A stretch of DNA of 64,000 nt from Streptomyces sp. NBC_00670 (GTDB taxonomy: Bacteria > Actinomycetota > Actinomycetes > Streptomycetales > Streptomycetaceae): assembly GCF_036226765.1 (NCBI RefSeq), contig NZ_CP109017.1, forward strand, positions 6,139,001 to 6,203,000, in the 5' to 3' direction. Positions 18,394-27,488 of the stretch are shown piece after piece. Made by a program: the position numbers and the translations under genes. Each line of letters starts with the position of its first letter. Position 1 is the first letter of the stretch. The notes beneath the pieces are model-generated. The model made no database searches and was not told the DNA's origin. It worked only from the letters and a program-made list of their open reading frames with translations.

Positions 18394-20739
18394 TCAGCCG
18401 GACGGGTCCGCCGTCCGGCCCCGGGCACGCGTGCCGGACGGGTCGCCGTAGATGATTCCCCGGCCGTTGGTCGAGACGTACACGCGCCCGTACACCCGCG
18501 GGTCACCGGTGATCGCCGCGCCCGTCCAGCCCCACTGGTGGGCGTCGTCGTTGATCCGGGTCCAGTGCAGACCCCTGTCCGTGGAGCGGAAGATGCCGCG
18601 CACCCCGCCGACCCTCGCGCTGGTGTAGAGCGTCTGGTACGACGCACCCGGCGCCGCCCTGCCGAAGCCGATCGTGTCGGCCTGGTCGACGTCCGGCAGC
18701 TTCGTCCAGTGCGCCCCGGCGTCCGTGGAGTGCCACAGGCCGTACGCCCCGTCGCTCGCCCCGCCCGCCAGCCACACGTCACCCTTCGTGCCGGGCAGCG
18801 CCTTGAAGCGCACGCTGTCCCCGGCGGGCAGCCCGGTCGCGGCCGACGCGGTGAAGGTCGCCCCGCCGTCCGTACTGACGTAGAACCTCCCGGACTCGAA
18901 GCCGTAGAAGGTCTTCGGGTCCACCCGGTCGGACTCGACCACCGCACCCGCGGGAATGCCGCTCGACGCCTGCCACGACGTACCGAACCCGGTCGTGTAC
19001 TGCACACCGGCACCCGCCGGACTCCACACGAACCGGCTGCCGTCCGCACCCGCCGCGACCGTACCGCCGCCGCTCACGCCCGCGGGGTCGGTGCCCGCGA
19101 ACCAGTGGGCCCCGTCGTCCGTCGAGAACGCCACATGCGGACCCGAGTCCAGATCGCCCACGCGGACCACCGTGTCCGGGTCGGACTCGGCGAAGTCCAG
19201 GCTCGTCGTCGACGTGAACGTCGGCGAAGTGTACATCATCGACGGCACCTTCGTCAGGTCCGTGTGCCGGAAGCCGCCGACGTCGCCCAGCGCGCTGAGC
19301 AGCCGCGCGTCGCCGGACGGGGGAGCGGCCAGGTCGTTGACCGCCGTCTCCTCCAGGCCGCGCACCATCGGCGTGATCGTGAACCGGCCGCCGCTGTCCC
19401 ACTTCGTCAGGTCCTCGGTGCCGTAGACCGTGGCGCCCGTGCCGTACATCATCCGGTCCGAGTCGAACGGGTCGATCTCCAGCGACTCCGTCATCCACCC
19501 CAGTTTGGGGGTCTGTTCGGGCGGTGAGGGGTGCGCGCCGAAGGTCAGCCAGGGGGTGGCGGACACGTCCATCGTGTAGCGGTTCGCGCGGTCGGGGTAG
19601 GACGTGTAGTCCCACGCCCTGGTCCAGGTGCCGCCGCTGTCGGTGGAGCGGAAGATCTGGGTGTCCGGCCACCAGGAGCTGTACGCCGTCGCCATCACCG
19701 TGCCCGGATGCTGCCGGTCGACGGTGAGCCCGCTGAAGCCGTAGTAGGTGTCGGCCTCCGCCACCGGGCTGATGTCGGTCCAGGTGCCGCTCGCGGTCGC
19801 GTACCGCCACAGCCGCCCCTTGCCGCCGTCGTACGGGCCGCCGGTGTCGCTGTAGGCGAGGTAGAGGTAGCCGTTCTCCGCGTCGAGCACGCCCTTGTGG
19901 GCGAGGTAGCCGGTCGGTTGCCCGGCGAGGCGGGTCCAGGTGGCGCCGGCGTCCGTCGAGCGGTAGACCGCGTTGTCCTTGTCGGCGACCCCGACGTAGA
20001 CCGTCCGCGTCGCGCTGCCCGCCGAGCCCGTCGACTCGTCGAAGGTGACCCAGGTGATGCCCTGGTTGTCGCTCGCGTACCCGGAGGTGTCGGACGGGTC
20101 CTGGGCGTAGTTCCCGACATTGGGGAAGTCCTTCACCTGCGACCAGGTGACCCCCGAGTCCGTCGACCGCCACAGCCCGTTGCCGCCGGGCGCGCCGAGG
20201 TACAGCACGCTGTCCTTGTGCGGGTCGACCGCGAGCCGTTCGCCCATGCCGCGCCCCGGCATGTTGCCGCCCAGCTTGAACGGCAGCTCGGCCTTCTTCC
20301 AGCTCGCGCCCCGGTCGTCGGAGCGCAGCACGGCACCGTTCGTCGGGTCCCAGTCGTTGGTGTACGTGCCGACGGCCGCGTACACCTTGTCGGGGTCGAC
20401 GGCGTCGGAGGCGAGGCTCACCACCCCCGTGTGCCCCCAGTCGTCCCAGCCGACCGAGTCAAGGAGCGGGGTCCAGGTCTTCGACGACTGCTGCCAGCGG
20501 TAGGCGCCGCCGATGTCGGTGCGGGCGTAGGCGAGGTTCTTCTCGGAGCGGTTGAAGACGATGCCGGGGACGAAGCCGCCCCCGTCGACGCGCGCGTTCT
20601 TCCAGGCGTACGTGCCGGCGGCACGCGGCGGCGGTGGGTGCGCCGCGGCACCGTCCGCCGCGCGCACGGAGGGGGCGGCCCCGGACAGCAGACCGGCGGT
20701 CAGCGCGAGCACCGCCGTGAGGACACGGGTTCTTCGCAC
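18394..20739 (-). CDS. secreted GH74 xyloglucanase / endoglucanase
   Basis: 781 residues. A signal peptide (RTRVLTAVLALTAGLLSGAA) is followed by the two seven-bladed propellers of GH74. The catalytic acids are visible as the Asp of ARTDIGGAYRW near residue 62 and the Asp of ALGDVGGFRH in the second half. Several Asp-box repeats (STDSGVTW, STDAGATW, STDSGGTW) mark propeller blades. It cuts the beta-1,4-glucan backbone of xyloglucan outside the cell. Unlike the neighbouring cellulases it carries no CBM2. The GTG at 20739 follows GAAGGGACC. It lies 151 bases downstream of the GH48 gene with two strong hairpins between, so it may be expressed partly from the GH48 promoter or from its own. Confidence 0.93.
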   Translation of the reverse strand: MRRTRVLTAVLALTAGLLSGAAPSVRAADGAAAHPPPPRAAGTYAWKNARVDGGGFVPGIVFNRSEKNLAYARTDIGGAYRWQQSSKTWTPLLDSVGWDDWGHTGVVSLASDAVDPDKVYAAVGTYTNDWDPTNGAVLRSDDRGASWKKAELPFKLGGNMPGRGMGERLAVDPHKDSVLYLGAPGGNGLWRSTDSGVTWSQVKDFPNVGNYAQDPSDTSGYASDNQGITWVTFDESTGSAGSATRTVYVGVADKDNAVYRSTDAGATWTRLAGQPTGYLAHKGVLDAENGYLYLAYSDTGGPYDGGKGRLWRYATASGTWTDISPVAEADTYYGFSGLTVDRQHPGTVMATAYSSWWPDTQIFRSTDSGGTWTRAWDYTSYPDRANRYTMDVSATPWLTFGAHPSPPEQTPKLGWMTESLEIDPFDSDRMMYGTGATVYGTEDLTKWDSGGRFTITPMVRGLEETAVNDLAAPPSGDARLLSALGDVGGFRHTDLTKVPSMMYTSPTFTSTTSLDFAESDPDTVVRVGDLDSGPHVAFSTDDGAHWFAGTDPAGVSGGGTVAAGADGSRFVWSPAGAGVQYTTGFGTSWQASSGIPAGAVVESDRVDPKTFYGFESGRFYVSTDGGATFTASAATGLPAGDSVRFKALPGTKGDVWLAGGASDGAYGLWHSTDAGAHWTKLPDVDQADTIGFGRAAPGASYQTLYTSARVGGVRGIFRSTDRGLHWTRINDDAHQWGWTGAAITGDPRVYGRVYVSTNGRGIIYGDPSGTRARGRTADPSG

Positions 20740-20796
20740 GGTGGGAGGTCCCTTCCAGGTGAGCTTCCAGGTGGGGGAGCGAAGGGGGAAACGGAC

Positions 20797-20866
20797 GGCC
20801 GGGCGGCCCGCGTGCGCGGAGGGCCGCCCGGCCCGGTGCGGGTCCCGTCCCCAGGCGACGGGACCC
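20797..20866 (-). terminator. two tandem hairpins between GH48 and GH74 genes
   Basis: Hairpin one (20797-20833) has a perfect 13-base stem GGCCGGGCGGCCC / GGGCCGCCCGGCC. Hairpin two (20840-20866) has a perfect ten-base stem GGGTCCCGTC / GACGGGACCC. They follow the GH48 stop by 25 bases and could terminate its transcript or reduce read-through into the GH74 gene. Confidence 0.7.
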
Positions 20867-20890
20867 CGTACGCGGAACCTCGGACGGGGG

Positions 20891-23830
20891 CTATTCGAGG
20901 AGTTCCGCGTACGAGCCCATCGCGAGCGCGATGTCCGCCTGGGCCCAGAACCGGTGGTACGTGAACACGGGCGCGGCGCCGCCCTCCAGATAGCTCTCGA
21001 TCTTCGACCACGCCGGGTCGTCCTGGTAGAAGGAGCGGATCGAGGCGAACGTCGACGAGGAGTCGATCGTGTCGCCGTTGGGCATGGTGCCGGTCCAGCC
21101 GCTCGGGACGTACACGCTGTCCCCGAAGCGGTTGTAGTCGGCGCGGGTCTCCGGGACGGCGATGCCGAGGTCGTCCTGGTAGTTGTCCCACATGCCGTCG
21201 AGCAGCGCCTTCGCCGTCGTCCTCGCCTCCGCGTCACCGGACTTGGCGGCGTAGTACGTCAGCGTCTTGGCGTACGCGGCGGCCACGCCCACGTCGTTGG
21301 TGTAGTCGGCGACGGTGACGTGCAGGCCGCTGTTGTCACCGGGGCTGGAGGCGTTCCAGGTGTCCGGCTGCCCGGACCAGTGCAGCGTGGACGGGATCTG
21401 GTAGGTGCCGTCCGGGTTGATCGTGGTCTCGGACAGCGCCCAGTCGACCCACTTGTCCAGGACCGTCTTGGCGTCGGCGTCGCCCGTCTGCTGGTAGTAC
21501 TCGGCGACGCGCTCCATCGACCACGCCTGGAAGCCGAACCACTGGTTGGACGGCGGGTCGTGGTAGACGGGGGCCTCGTCGTAGTACATGCCGTAGAACG
21601 TGGACGTGCCGCTCGGCGGGGTGGCGTATCTGCCCTGCCAGCTGTTGGTCGCGCCGCCCGCGATCGCGCCCTCGTCGGACTGCAGCCAGCGGTAGAACTC
21701 CAGCTGCCGGTCGAGGGACTTGGACCAGTCGGCCGAGCCGGTGGACGACTTGGGCTTCAGGTCGGCGTAGGAGCTGAGCGCGTACGCGGCCAGCGGGTTC
21801 TGGTAGCCGCCGTGGACGTGGCTGGAGCCGATCCGCCAGGCCCAGCCGGCGCTGGTGTCGGTGGCGCCGCCCCAGGCGTAGTACCAGGAGAGCAGATAGG
21901 CCGAGGCGTCCTTGCCGGTGCCGGCCGCGCAGGCCGACGGACCGACGCAGTTGCCGATCTTCTTGAAGTACTTGTCGTACATCGCGTAGCGCAGATAGTC
22001 GCCCATCTTCGCGGCCTTGCCGACGGTCGCGGAGACGTCGCTGCCCTTGCCCTGCTCCTTGGCCCACACGTCCGCCCAGTACGCTGCCTGCACGGCGCGC
22101 GCGTCGGCGTCGGGGGCGTCGGTGTACTTCCACTGCTTGGCGTAGGAGGCGTCACCGGTGAACAGGTCCAGGTAACCGTTCTTGCCGCCGTACTTGAAGG
22201 CGTCGCAGGTCGGCTGCGGGACCGTCTCCCAGACCGACTCCTGCGGGCCGCGCTGGAAGGTGTTGAGGTACGACGGCCCCTCCGCGGTGGGCCCGGCCTC
22301 GCACTTGCCGGGCGCGTTGCCGTACCCGTAGACGTTGTCGACGTCCTGGATCCAGTGCATCCCGTAGACGTCGTCCGTGCCGTACGCGCTCTTCAGCTCG
22401 CCCGCGATCGGGTCCGTGCCCACCGAGACGCCGGTGTCCAGCTCGGCCGGGTACTCGTCCGGGGTGTCGTACTCGGGCGCGTAGGTGGCCGGTTTGGACG
22501 CGTTGTAGAACGAGTTGGTCGGCTGGTCGGCGTGCGTGGGGATCATGTACTTCTCCATGATGTCCCAGGCGCCGTTGAACTTGGACCAGTCGCCGGTGAC
22601 CTTGCCGTACATCGCCTGGAGCCACAGCAGATAGCTGTACGCCTCCGACGTGGTCTCATGACCGTAGTCGGGCGCCTCGACGATCAGCGTCTCCACCGAG
22701 TGGTACGGGATGCCCTCGGGGGAGAAGTAGCCGTTGGCCGGGTCGGTGATCTTCCCGTAGAGGTCCAGGAAGCGGGCGTCGTACGCCGTGGAGGCGGAGA
22801 GCTCCGTGACGGTCACGGTGGCCTTGGCGTGGCCGGTGGCCGTCGAGGTGAAGGTGGCGGCGCCGGTGCCGGAGTCGTCGGCGCTGACGGTCACCTTCTG
22901 CGCGGTGTCCCAGTTCGACGGGGTGAAGGTCAGCGAGGCGCCGCCGGTGACGGTCAGTCCGCTGTTGCCGTCGGTGCGGGCGGTCGTCACGGTCACGTTC
23001 GCCGCGGGCTTCGTCGACAGCTTCACCTGGTAGGTGCCCGACTTGCCCTGCTGGACGCCCAGTTGACTGGGTGAGGCGACGATCGCGGGTCCGGAGGCGA
23101 CGGTGATGCCGACCGGGGTCGACTCCGCCGACGCGCCGAGGCTGTCGTACGCCTTCGCCACCAGCGAGTGACCGCCCACGGAAAGACCGGAGGCCGCGTA
23201 GGTGTAGGGCGCGCTGGTGTCGGTGCCGAGCAGCGTGGTGTCGTCGTAGAACTCGATCTTCGAGATCGAGGCCCCGTCGGCCGCGGCGGCCGTGGCCGCG
23301 AGCGGGACCGCGTCGCCCTGCGAGTAGACCGCGCCGGCGCTCGGGCTGGTCAGCACGGTCACCGGCGGCTGGTGCGCGCCGGTGCAGCTGGTGCCGTTGA
23401 CGGCGAAGTCGGTGGGCGCGGCGTTGGTGCCGCTGTAGGTGAACTGCCCGCCCGTGGTGACGGCGGCGCCGGCGGCGACCTTGCCGTTGTAGGAGGCGTT
23501 CTTGACGGTGACCGACTGCCCGGACTGCGACCAGGTGCCGTTCCAGCCGTTGCTGAGCTTCTGGTTGCCGGCGTAGGAGTACGTCAGGGTCCAGCCGTCC
23601 AGGGCCTCGGAGCCCCGGTTGGTGAGGGTCAGTTCGGCGGTGAAGCCGGAGCCCCAGTCGTTGGTCCTGTAGTCGACGCCGCACTGGACCGAGGCCGCGT
23701 GTGCGGTCGTCGATCCCGCCGACAGCAGGGCGAACGGAAGGGCGAGAGCCGCCACGGCGGCGGTCCACAGCCGCCGTGCGGTACGGCGTCTGCGTCTGCG
23801 TCCGGCTCTGGGACTGCGTGAGGGTTCCAT
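20891..23830 (-). CDS. secreted CBM2-GH48 reducing-end cellobiohydrolase
   Basis: 979 residues. A signal peptide with a very basic start (RAGRRRRRRTARRLW) is followed by a CBM2 at about 38-137 (CGVDYRTNDWGSGFTAELTL, then NGWNGTWSQSG), a bacterial Ig-like domain at about 141-235, an FN3-like domain at about 237-330 and a GH48 domain from about 338 to the end (YGMHWIQDVDNVYGYG, GYLDLFTGD, HVHGGYQNPLAAYALSSY). GH48 enzymes release cellobiose from reducing ends of crystalline cellulose. The ATG at 23830 has AAGGAGGAA upstream. A perfect CebR box lies 62 bases before the start codon, so induction by cellobiose is expected. It is divergent from the GH5-GH6 genes. Confidence 0.95.
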   Translation of the reverse strand: MEPSRSPRAGRRRRRRTARRLWTAAVAALALPFALLSAGSTTAHAASVQCGVDYRTNDWGSGFTAELTLTNRGSEALDGWTLTYSYAGNQKLSNGWNGTWSQSGQSVTVKNASYNGKVAAGAAVTTGGQFTYSGTNAAPTDFAVNGTSCTGAHQPPVTVLTSPSAGAVYSQGDAVPLAATAAAADGASISKIEFYDDTTLLGTDTSAPYTYAASGLSVGGHSLVAKAYDSLGASAESTPVGITVASGPAIVASPSQLGVQQGKSGTYQVKLSTKPAANVTVTTARTDGNSGLTVTGGASLTFTPSNWDTAQKVTVSADDSGTGAATFTSTATGHAKATVTVTELSASTAYDARFLDLYGKITDPANGYFSPEGIPYHSVETLIVEAPDYGHETTSEAYSYLLWLQAMYGKVTGDWSKFNGAWDIMEKYMIPTHADQPTNSFYNASKPATYAPEYDTPDEYPAELDTGVSVGTDPIAGELKSAYGTDDVYGMHWIQDVDNVYGYGNAPGKCEAGPTAEGPSYLNTFQRGPQESVWETVPQPTCDAFKYGGKNGYLDLFTGDASYAKQWKYTDAPDADARAVQAAYWADVWAKEQGKGSDVSATVGKAAKMGDYLRYAMYDKYFKKIGNCVGPSACAAGTGKDASAYLLSWYYAWGGATDTSAGWAWRIGSSHVHGGYQNPLAAYALSSYADLKPKSSTGSADWSKSLDRQLEFYRWLQSDEGAIAGGATNSWQGRYATPPSGTSTFYGMYYDEAPVYHDPPSNQWFGFQAWSMERVAEYYQQTGDADAKTVLDKWVDWALSETTINPDGTYQIPSTLHWSGQPDTWNASSPGDNSGLHVTVADYTNDVGVAAAYAKTLTYYAAKSGDAEARTTAKALLDGMWDNYQDDLGIAVPETRADYNRFGDSVYVPSGWTGTMPNGDTIDSSSTFASIRSFYQDDPAWSKIESYLEGGAAPVFTYHRFWAQADIALAMGSYAELLE

Positions 23831-23891
23831 CGTGCTGGTTCCTCCTTGCGGCTCTGGCAAGTGGGGGGAGGAGCGACAAGCTGTGAACCAG

Positions 23892-23905
23892 TGGGAGCGC
23901 TCCCA
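23892..23905. promoter_or_regulatory. CebR operator (perfect)
   Basis: TGGGAGCGCTCCCA is a perfect 14-base palindrome and identical to the established CebR site that controls cellulose and cello-oligosaccharide genes in Streptomyces. It lies between the divergent GH48 and GH5 genes, nearer the GH48 start. Confidence 0.92.
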
Positions 23906-24056
23906 TAGTGGGGAGAGGGGCCCTCGCGGTCAAGTCGTGTGAAGAGTCGAAAAGAATTCTCTCGGCTTCACCTACGGTGAGGGGCCGGTTTCGCGGAGTT
24001 TCGCATGCAACCCCCTTGGCTGTGACCGTGAGTTGGCGTTACCTTCCCCACACCAG

Positions 24057-24070
24057 TGGGAGCGATTCCA
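24057..24070. promoter_or_regulatory. CebR-like operator (imperfect) before the GH5 gene
   Basis: TGGGAGCGATTCCA matches the CebR palindrome at 12 of 14 positions. It lies 50 bases before the GH5 start codon. Between the two boxes there are also TCACCTACGGTGA (five-base arms) and two copies of GTTTCGC, which may be further operators. Confidence 0.75.
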
Positions 24071-24119
24071 TCAGTCGACGCGTCCGTCCCGGACGCGACC
24101 GAGCTGCAAGGAGTCGCTC

Positions 24120-25616
24120 ATGCGACACCCCCCGCGTTCAATGCTTTTAGCCGTGGCCGGCGCGGTCGCGCTCCTGGGGAGCGTGACGGTTCCGGTGGTC
24201 ACGGCGTCGGGCGCCGCCCCCGCCTGCACGGTGGAGTACTCCGTCACCAACCAGTGGGCCGGCGGCTTCCAGGGCTCCGTGAAGATCACCAACAACACGG
24301 CGGCGCTCAGCGGCTGGACACTCGGCTTCGACTTCGCCGACGGCCAGAAGATCGACCAGGGCTGGAACGCGAAATGGTCCCAGTCCGGCACACGTGTCAC
24401 CGCCGCCGGCGAGAGCTACAACGGCTCGCTGCCGTCCGGTGGAAGCGTCAGCGCCGGGTTCCTGGCCTCGTGGTCGGGGAGCAACGCGGTGCCGACGTCG
24501 TTCACGCTCAACGGCACGGCCTGCAACGTCGACGGCGGCACGACGGATCCCACCGATCCGCCGACCGACCCCACCGACCCGCCGGACGACGGTGCGGACG
24601 GTGTGCCGCCCGCACTGCACGTCTCCGGCAACAGGATCGTCGACGCCGACGGCAAGGACCGGCGGCTGCTCGGCGTGAACCGCTCCGGCGGCGAGTTCAT
24701 GTGCGTCCAAGGCTATGGCATCTGGGACGGCCCGGTCGACGACGACGCCCTCCAGGCGATCGCCGACTGGGACGCCAACACCGTCCGCATCCCGCTCAAC
24801 GAGGAGTGCTGGCTGGGCCTTTCGAACGTCAAGGCCGAGTACGGCGGCGCCAACTACATCAACGCGGTCAAGGATCTGGTCGCCCGCGTCGAGGCGCACG
24901 GCATGAACCCGGTCGTCGAACTGCACTGGACCTACGGCGAGTACACCGGCAACTCGGCGGGCTGCACCGACGTGCACGCCACCTGCCAGAAACCGATGCC
25001 GGACGCCCAGTACACGCCGTCGTTCTGGTCGTCGGTGGCCGACACCTTCAAGGACGACCGGGCCGTCGCGTTCGACCTGTTCAACGAGCCCTACCCGGAC
25101 CGCGCGACCGCCACGACCGCCCAGGCGTGGCAGTGCTGGCGGGACGGCGGCACCTGCCCCGGCATCGGCTACGAGGTGGCCGGCATGCAGGACCTGGTCG
25201 ACGCGGTGCGCGACACCGGCGCCGAGAACCTGATTCTCGTCGGCGGGCTCGCGTACTCCAACGACCTGAGCCAGTGGCTCACGTACGAGCCGGACGACCC
25301 GGCCGGCAATCTCGCCGCCGCCTACCACGTCTACAACTTCAACACCTGCGCGAACGAGAGCTGCTGGAACTCCACGCTCGCCCCGGTCGCGGCCGAGGTG
25401 CCGCTGGTGGCCGGGGAGATCGGCGAGAACACCTGCGCGCACTCCTTCACGGACCAGGTCATGAAGTGGTTCGACGACCGGGACCTGTCCTATCTGGGCT
25501 GGACCTGGAACACCTGGGACTGCTCCTCCGGTCCCTCCCTGATCTCCGACTACGACGGCACACCCACGTCGTACGGAGCCGGGCTGCGCGACCATCTGCG
25601 CGCCCTGAACGGATGA
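24120..25616 (+). CDS. secreted CBM2-GH5 endoglucanase
   Basis: 498 residues. A signal peptide (residues 1-32) is followed by a CBM2 at about 34-135 (CTVEYSVTNQWAGGFQGSV, then QGWNAKWSQSG), a linker of Asp-Pro-Thr repeats and a GH5 catalytic domain. The acid/base Glu is in FDLFNEPYPD and the nucleophile Glu in VAGEIGENTC; the conserved Arg is in DANTVRIPLNEECW. It cuts internal beta-1,4 bonds of cellulose outside the cell. The ATG at 24120 follows AAGGAG. The GH6 gene starts 65 bases after its stop, with no terminator or CebR box seen between, so the two are likely one transcript. Confidence 0.95.
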   Translation: MRHPPRSMLLAVAGAVALLGSVTVPVVTASGAAPACTVEYSVTNQWAGGFQGSVKITNNTAALSGWTLGFDFADGQKIDQGWNAKWSQSGTRVTAAGESYNGSLPSGGSVSAGFLASWSGSNAVPTSFTLNGTACNVDGGTTDPTDPPTDPTDPPDDGADGVPPALHVSGNRIVDADGKDRRLLGVNRSGGEFMCVQGYGIWDGPVDDDALQAIADWDANTVRIPLNEECWLGLSNVKAEYGGANYINAVKDLVARVEAHGMNPVVELHWTYGEYTGNSAGCTDVHATCQKPMPDAQYTPSFWSSVADTFKDDRAVAFDLFNEPYPDRATATTAQAWQCWRDGGTCPGIGYEVAGMQDLVDAVRDTGAENLILVGGLAYSNDLSQWLTYEPDDPAGNLAAAYHVYNFNTCANESCWNSTLAPVAAEVPLVAGEIGENTCAHSFTDQVMKWFDDRDLSYLGWTWNTWDCSSGPSLISDYDGTPTSYGAGLRDHLRALNG

Positions 25617-25681
25617 CCCCGCACGGCACCACGCGGACCGAACCGGGACAACACCCGACAGGAAGAAGGAAACCCGCACTC

Positions 25682-27415
25682 ATGAGCCGTACCAGAACAG
25701 CGTTGTTCGCCGCCCTGGCGCTGGTCGCCGGGGGGACGGGCACCGCCCTCATGGCACCCACCGCAGGCGCCGCCACCGCGGCCGTTCCCTGCTCCGTCGA
25801 CTACCGGATACAGAACGACTGGGGCTCCGGCTTCACCGCCAACGTCACCGTCAAGAACAACAGCGCCGCCAAGACCAGCTGGTCGCTGAAGTGGTCCTAC
25901 GCCGGCAGCCAGAAGGTCGCCAGCGGCTGGAACGCCAAGATCAGCCAGAGCGGCAGCACCGTCACCGCGAGCAACGAGAGCTACAACGGCACCCTGGCCA
26001 CCGGCGGTTCGACCAGCTTCGGCTTCCAGGGCACCTACAGCGGCTCCAACGCCGTGCCCGCGAGCTTCACCCTCGACGGCGTCACCTGCAACGTCGACGC
26101 CGGCGGCGGCGGGGACGACGGGGGCGGCGGGGACGACGGGGGCGGCACCACCGACCCGTCCGACCGCGTGGACAACCCGTACGCCGGCGCCAAGGTGTAC
26201 GTGAACCCCGAGTGGTCCGCCCACGCGGCCGCCGAACCGGGCGGCGACCGGGTCGCCGACGAGCCGACCGGGGTGTGGCTGGACCGTATCGCCGCCATCG
26301 ACGGCGTCAACGGCGGGATGGGCCTGCGCGACCACCTCGACGCGGCGCTGGAGCAGAAGGGCAGCGGCGAGGAGGTCGTCCAGCTGGTCGTCTACGACCT
26401 GCCCGGCCGCGACTGCTCCGCCCTCGCCTCCAACGGCGAACTCGGCCCCGACGACATCGACAAGTACAAGTCCGACTTCATCGACCCGATCGCCGACATC
26501 CTCTCCGACAGCAAGTACGCCTCGCTGCGGATCGTCGCCACCATCGAGATCGACTCGCTGCCCAACCTCATCACCAACACCGGCGGCAAGGCGACCGCCA
26601 CGCCCCAGTGCGACACGATGAAGGCCAACGGCAACTACATCAAGGGCGTCGGCTACGCGCTGGCCCAGCTCGGCGCGATCCCCAACGTCTACAACTACGT
26701 GGACGCCGGCCACCACGGCTGGCTCGGCTGGGACGACAACTTCGGTCCCACGGCACAGCTGTTCGCGCAGGCGGCCACCAGTGAGGGCGCGACCGTCGAC
26801 GACGTCCAGGGCTTCATCACCAACACCGCCAACTACAGCGCCCTGAAGGAGGAGAACTTCACCATCAACGACACCGTCAACGGCACCTCCGTGCGCCAGT
26901 CCAAGTGGGTGGACTGGAACCGGTACGTCGACGAGCTGTCGTACGCCCAGGCCTTCCGCGAGGAGGCGATCTCGGCCGGCTTCAACTCCGACATCGGCAT
27001 GCTGATCGACACCTCCCGCAACGGCTGGGGCGGTTCCCAGCGGCCCACCGGGCCGGGGGCCAAGACCAGTGTCGACACGTACGTCGAGGGCGGGCGCATC
27101 GACCGCCGCATCCACGTCGGCAACTGGTGCAACCAGTCCGGCGCGGGTCTGGGCGAGCGCCCGCAGGCCGCTCCCGAGGCCGGGATCGACGCCTACGTGT
27201 GGATGAAGCCCCCGGGTGAGTCCGACGGCGCCAGCCAGGCCGTCGACAACGACGAGGGCAAGGGCTTCGACCGGATGTGCGACCCGACGTACACGGGCAA
27301 CGCACGCAACGGCAACAGCATGTCGGGCGCCCTGCCGGACGCCCCGCTGTCGGGCCACTGGTTCTCCGCCCAGTTCCAGGAACTGATGAAGAACGCCTAC
27401 CCGCCGCTGTCGTAG
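25682..27415 (+). CDS. secreted CBM2-GH6 cellobiohydrolase
   Basis: 577 residues. A signal peptide (residues 1-31) is followed by a CBM2 at about 34-135 (CSVDYRIQNDWGSGFTANV, then SGWNAKISQSG), a Gly/Asp-rich linker and a GH6 domain. The catalytic acid is the Asp in YDLPGRDCSALAS, with TIEIDSLPNLITN and YNYVDAGHHGWLGW also conserved. The long loop-rich C-terminal half fits an exo-acting enzyme from the non-reducing end, which complements the reducing-end GH48. The ATG at 25682 follows AGGAAGAAGGA. It is the last gene of the CebR-box transcript and ends at a strong hairpin. Confidence 0.95.
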   Translation: MSRTRTALFAALALVAGGTGTALMAPTAGAATAAVPCSVDYRIQNDWGSGFTANVTVKNNSAAKTSWSLKWSYAGSQKVASGWNAKISQSGSTVTASNESYNGTLATGGSTSFGFQGTYSGSNAVPASFTLDGVTCNVDAGGGGDDGGGGDDGGGTTDPSDRVDNPYAGAKVYVNPEWSAHAAAEPGGDRVADEPTGVWLDRIAAIDGVNGGMGLRDHLDAALEQKGSGEEVVQLVVYDLPGRDCSALASNGELGPDDIDKYKSDFIDPIADILSDSKYASLRIVATIEIDSLPNLITNTGGKATATPQCDTMKANGNYIKGVGYALAQLGAIPNVYNYVDAGHHGWLGWDDNFGPTAQLFAQAATSEGATVDDVQGFITNTANYSALKEENFTINDTVNGTSVRQSKWVDWNRYVDELSYAQAFREEAISAGFNSDIGMLIDTSRNGWGGSQRPTGPGAKTSVDTYVEGGRIDRRIHVGNWCNQSGAGLGERPQAAPEAGIDAYVWMKPPGESDGASQAVDNDEGKGFDRMCDPTYTGNARNGNSMSGALPDAPLSGHWFSAQFQELMKNAYPPLS

Positions 27416-27428
27416 GCGGCCCGTAGCA

Positions 27429-27476
27429 GCCGGGCTCCGTTCCTCCGTCCCTTCGGCCGGAGGAACGGAGCCCGGC
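27429..27476 (+). terminator. strong terminator hairpin after the GH6 gene
   Basis: A perfect 19-base stem, GCCGGGCTCCGTTCCTCCG against CGGAGGAACGGAGCCCGGC, with a ten-base loop. It lies between convergent genes (GH6 and the aldo/keto reductase) and can work in both directions. Confidence 0.88.
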
Positions 27477-27488
27477 TCCGCGACGGTG

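Noticed and set aside
20552..23074. A plus-strand open frame of about 840 codons opposite the GH48 gene
   Set aside because: Val/Gly/Arg-rich shadow of the GH48 coding frame.
24056..27415. One large fusion of sequence before, through and beyond the GH5 gene to the GH6 gene
   Set aside because: The first half is the GH5 gene in a wrong frame; the GH6 protein has its own start with a ribosome site and a signal peptide at 25682.
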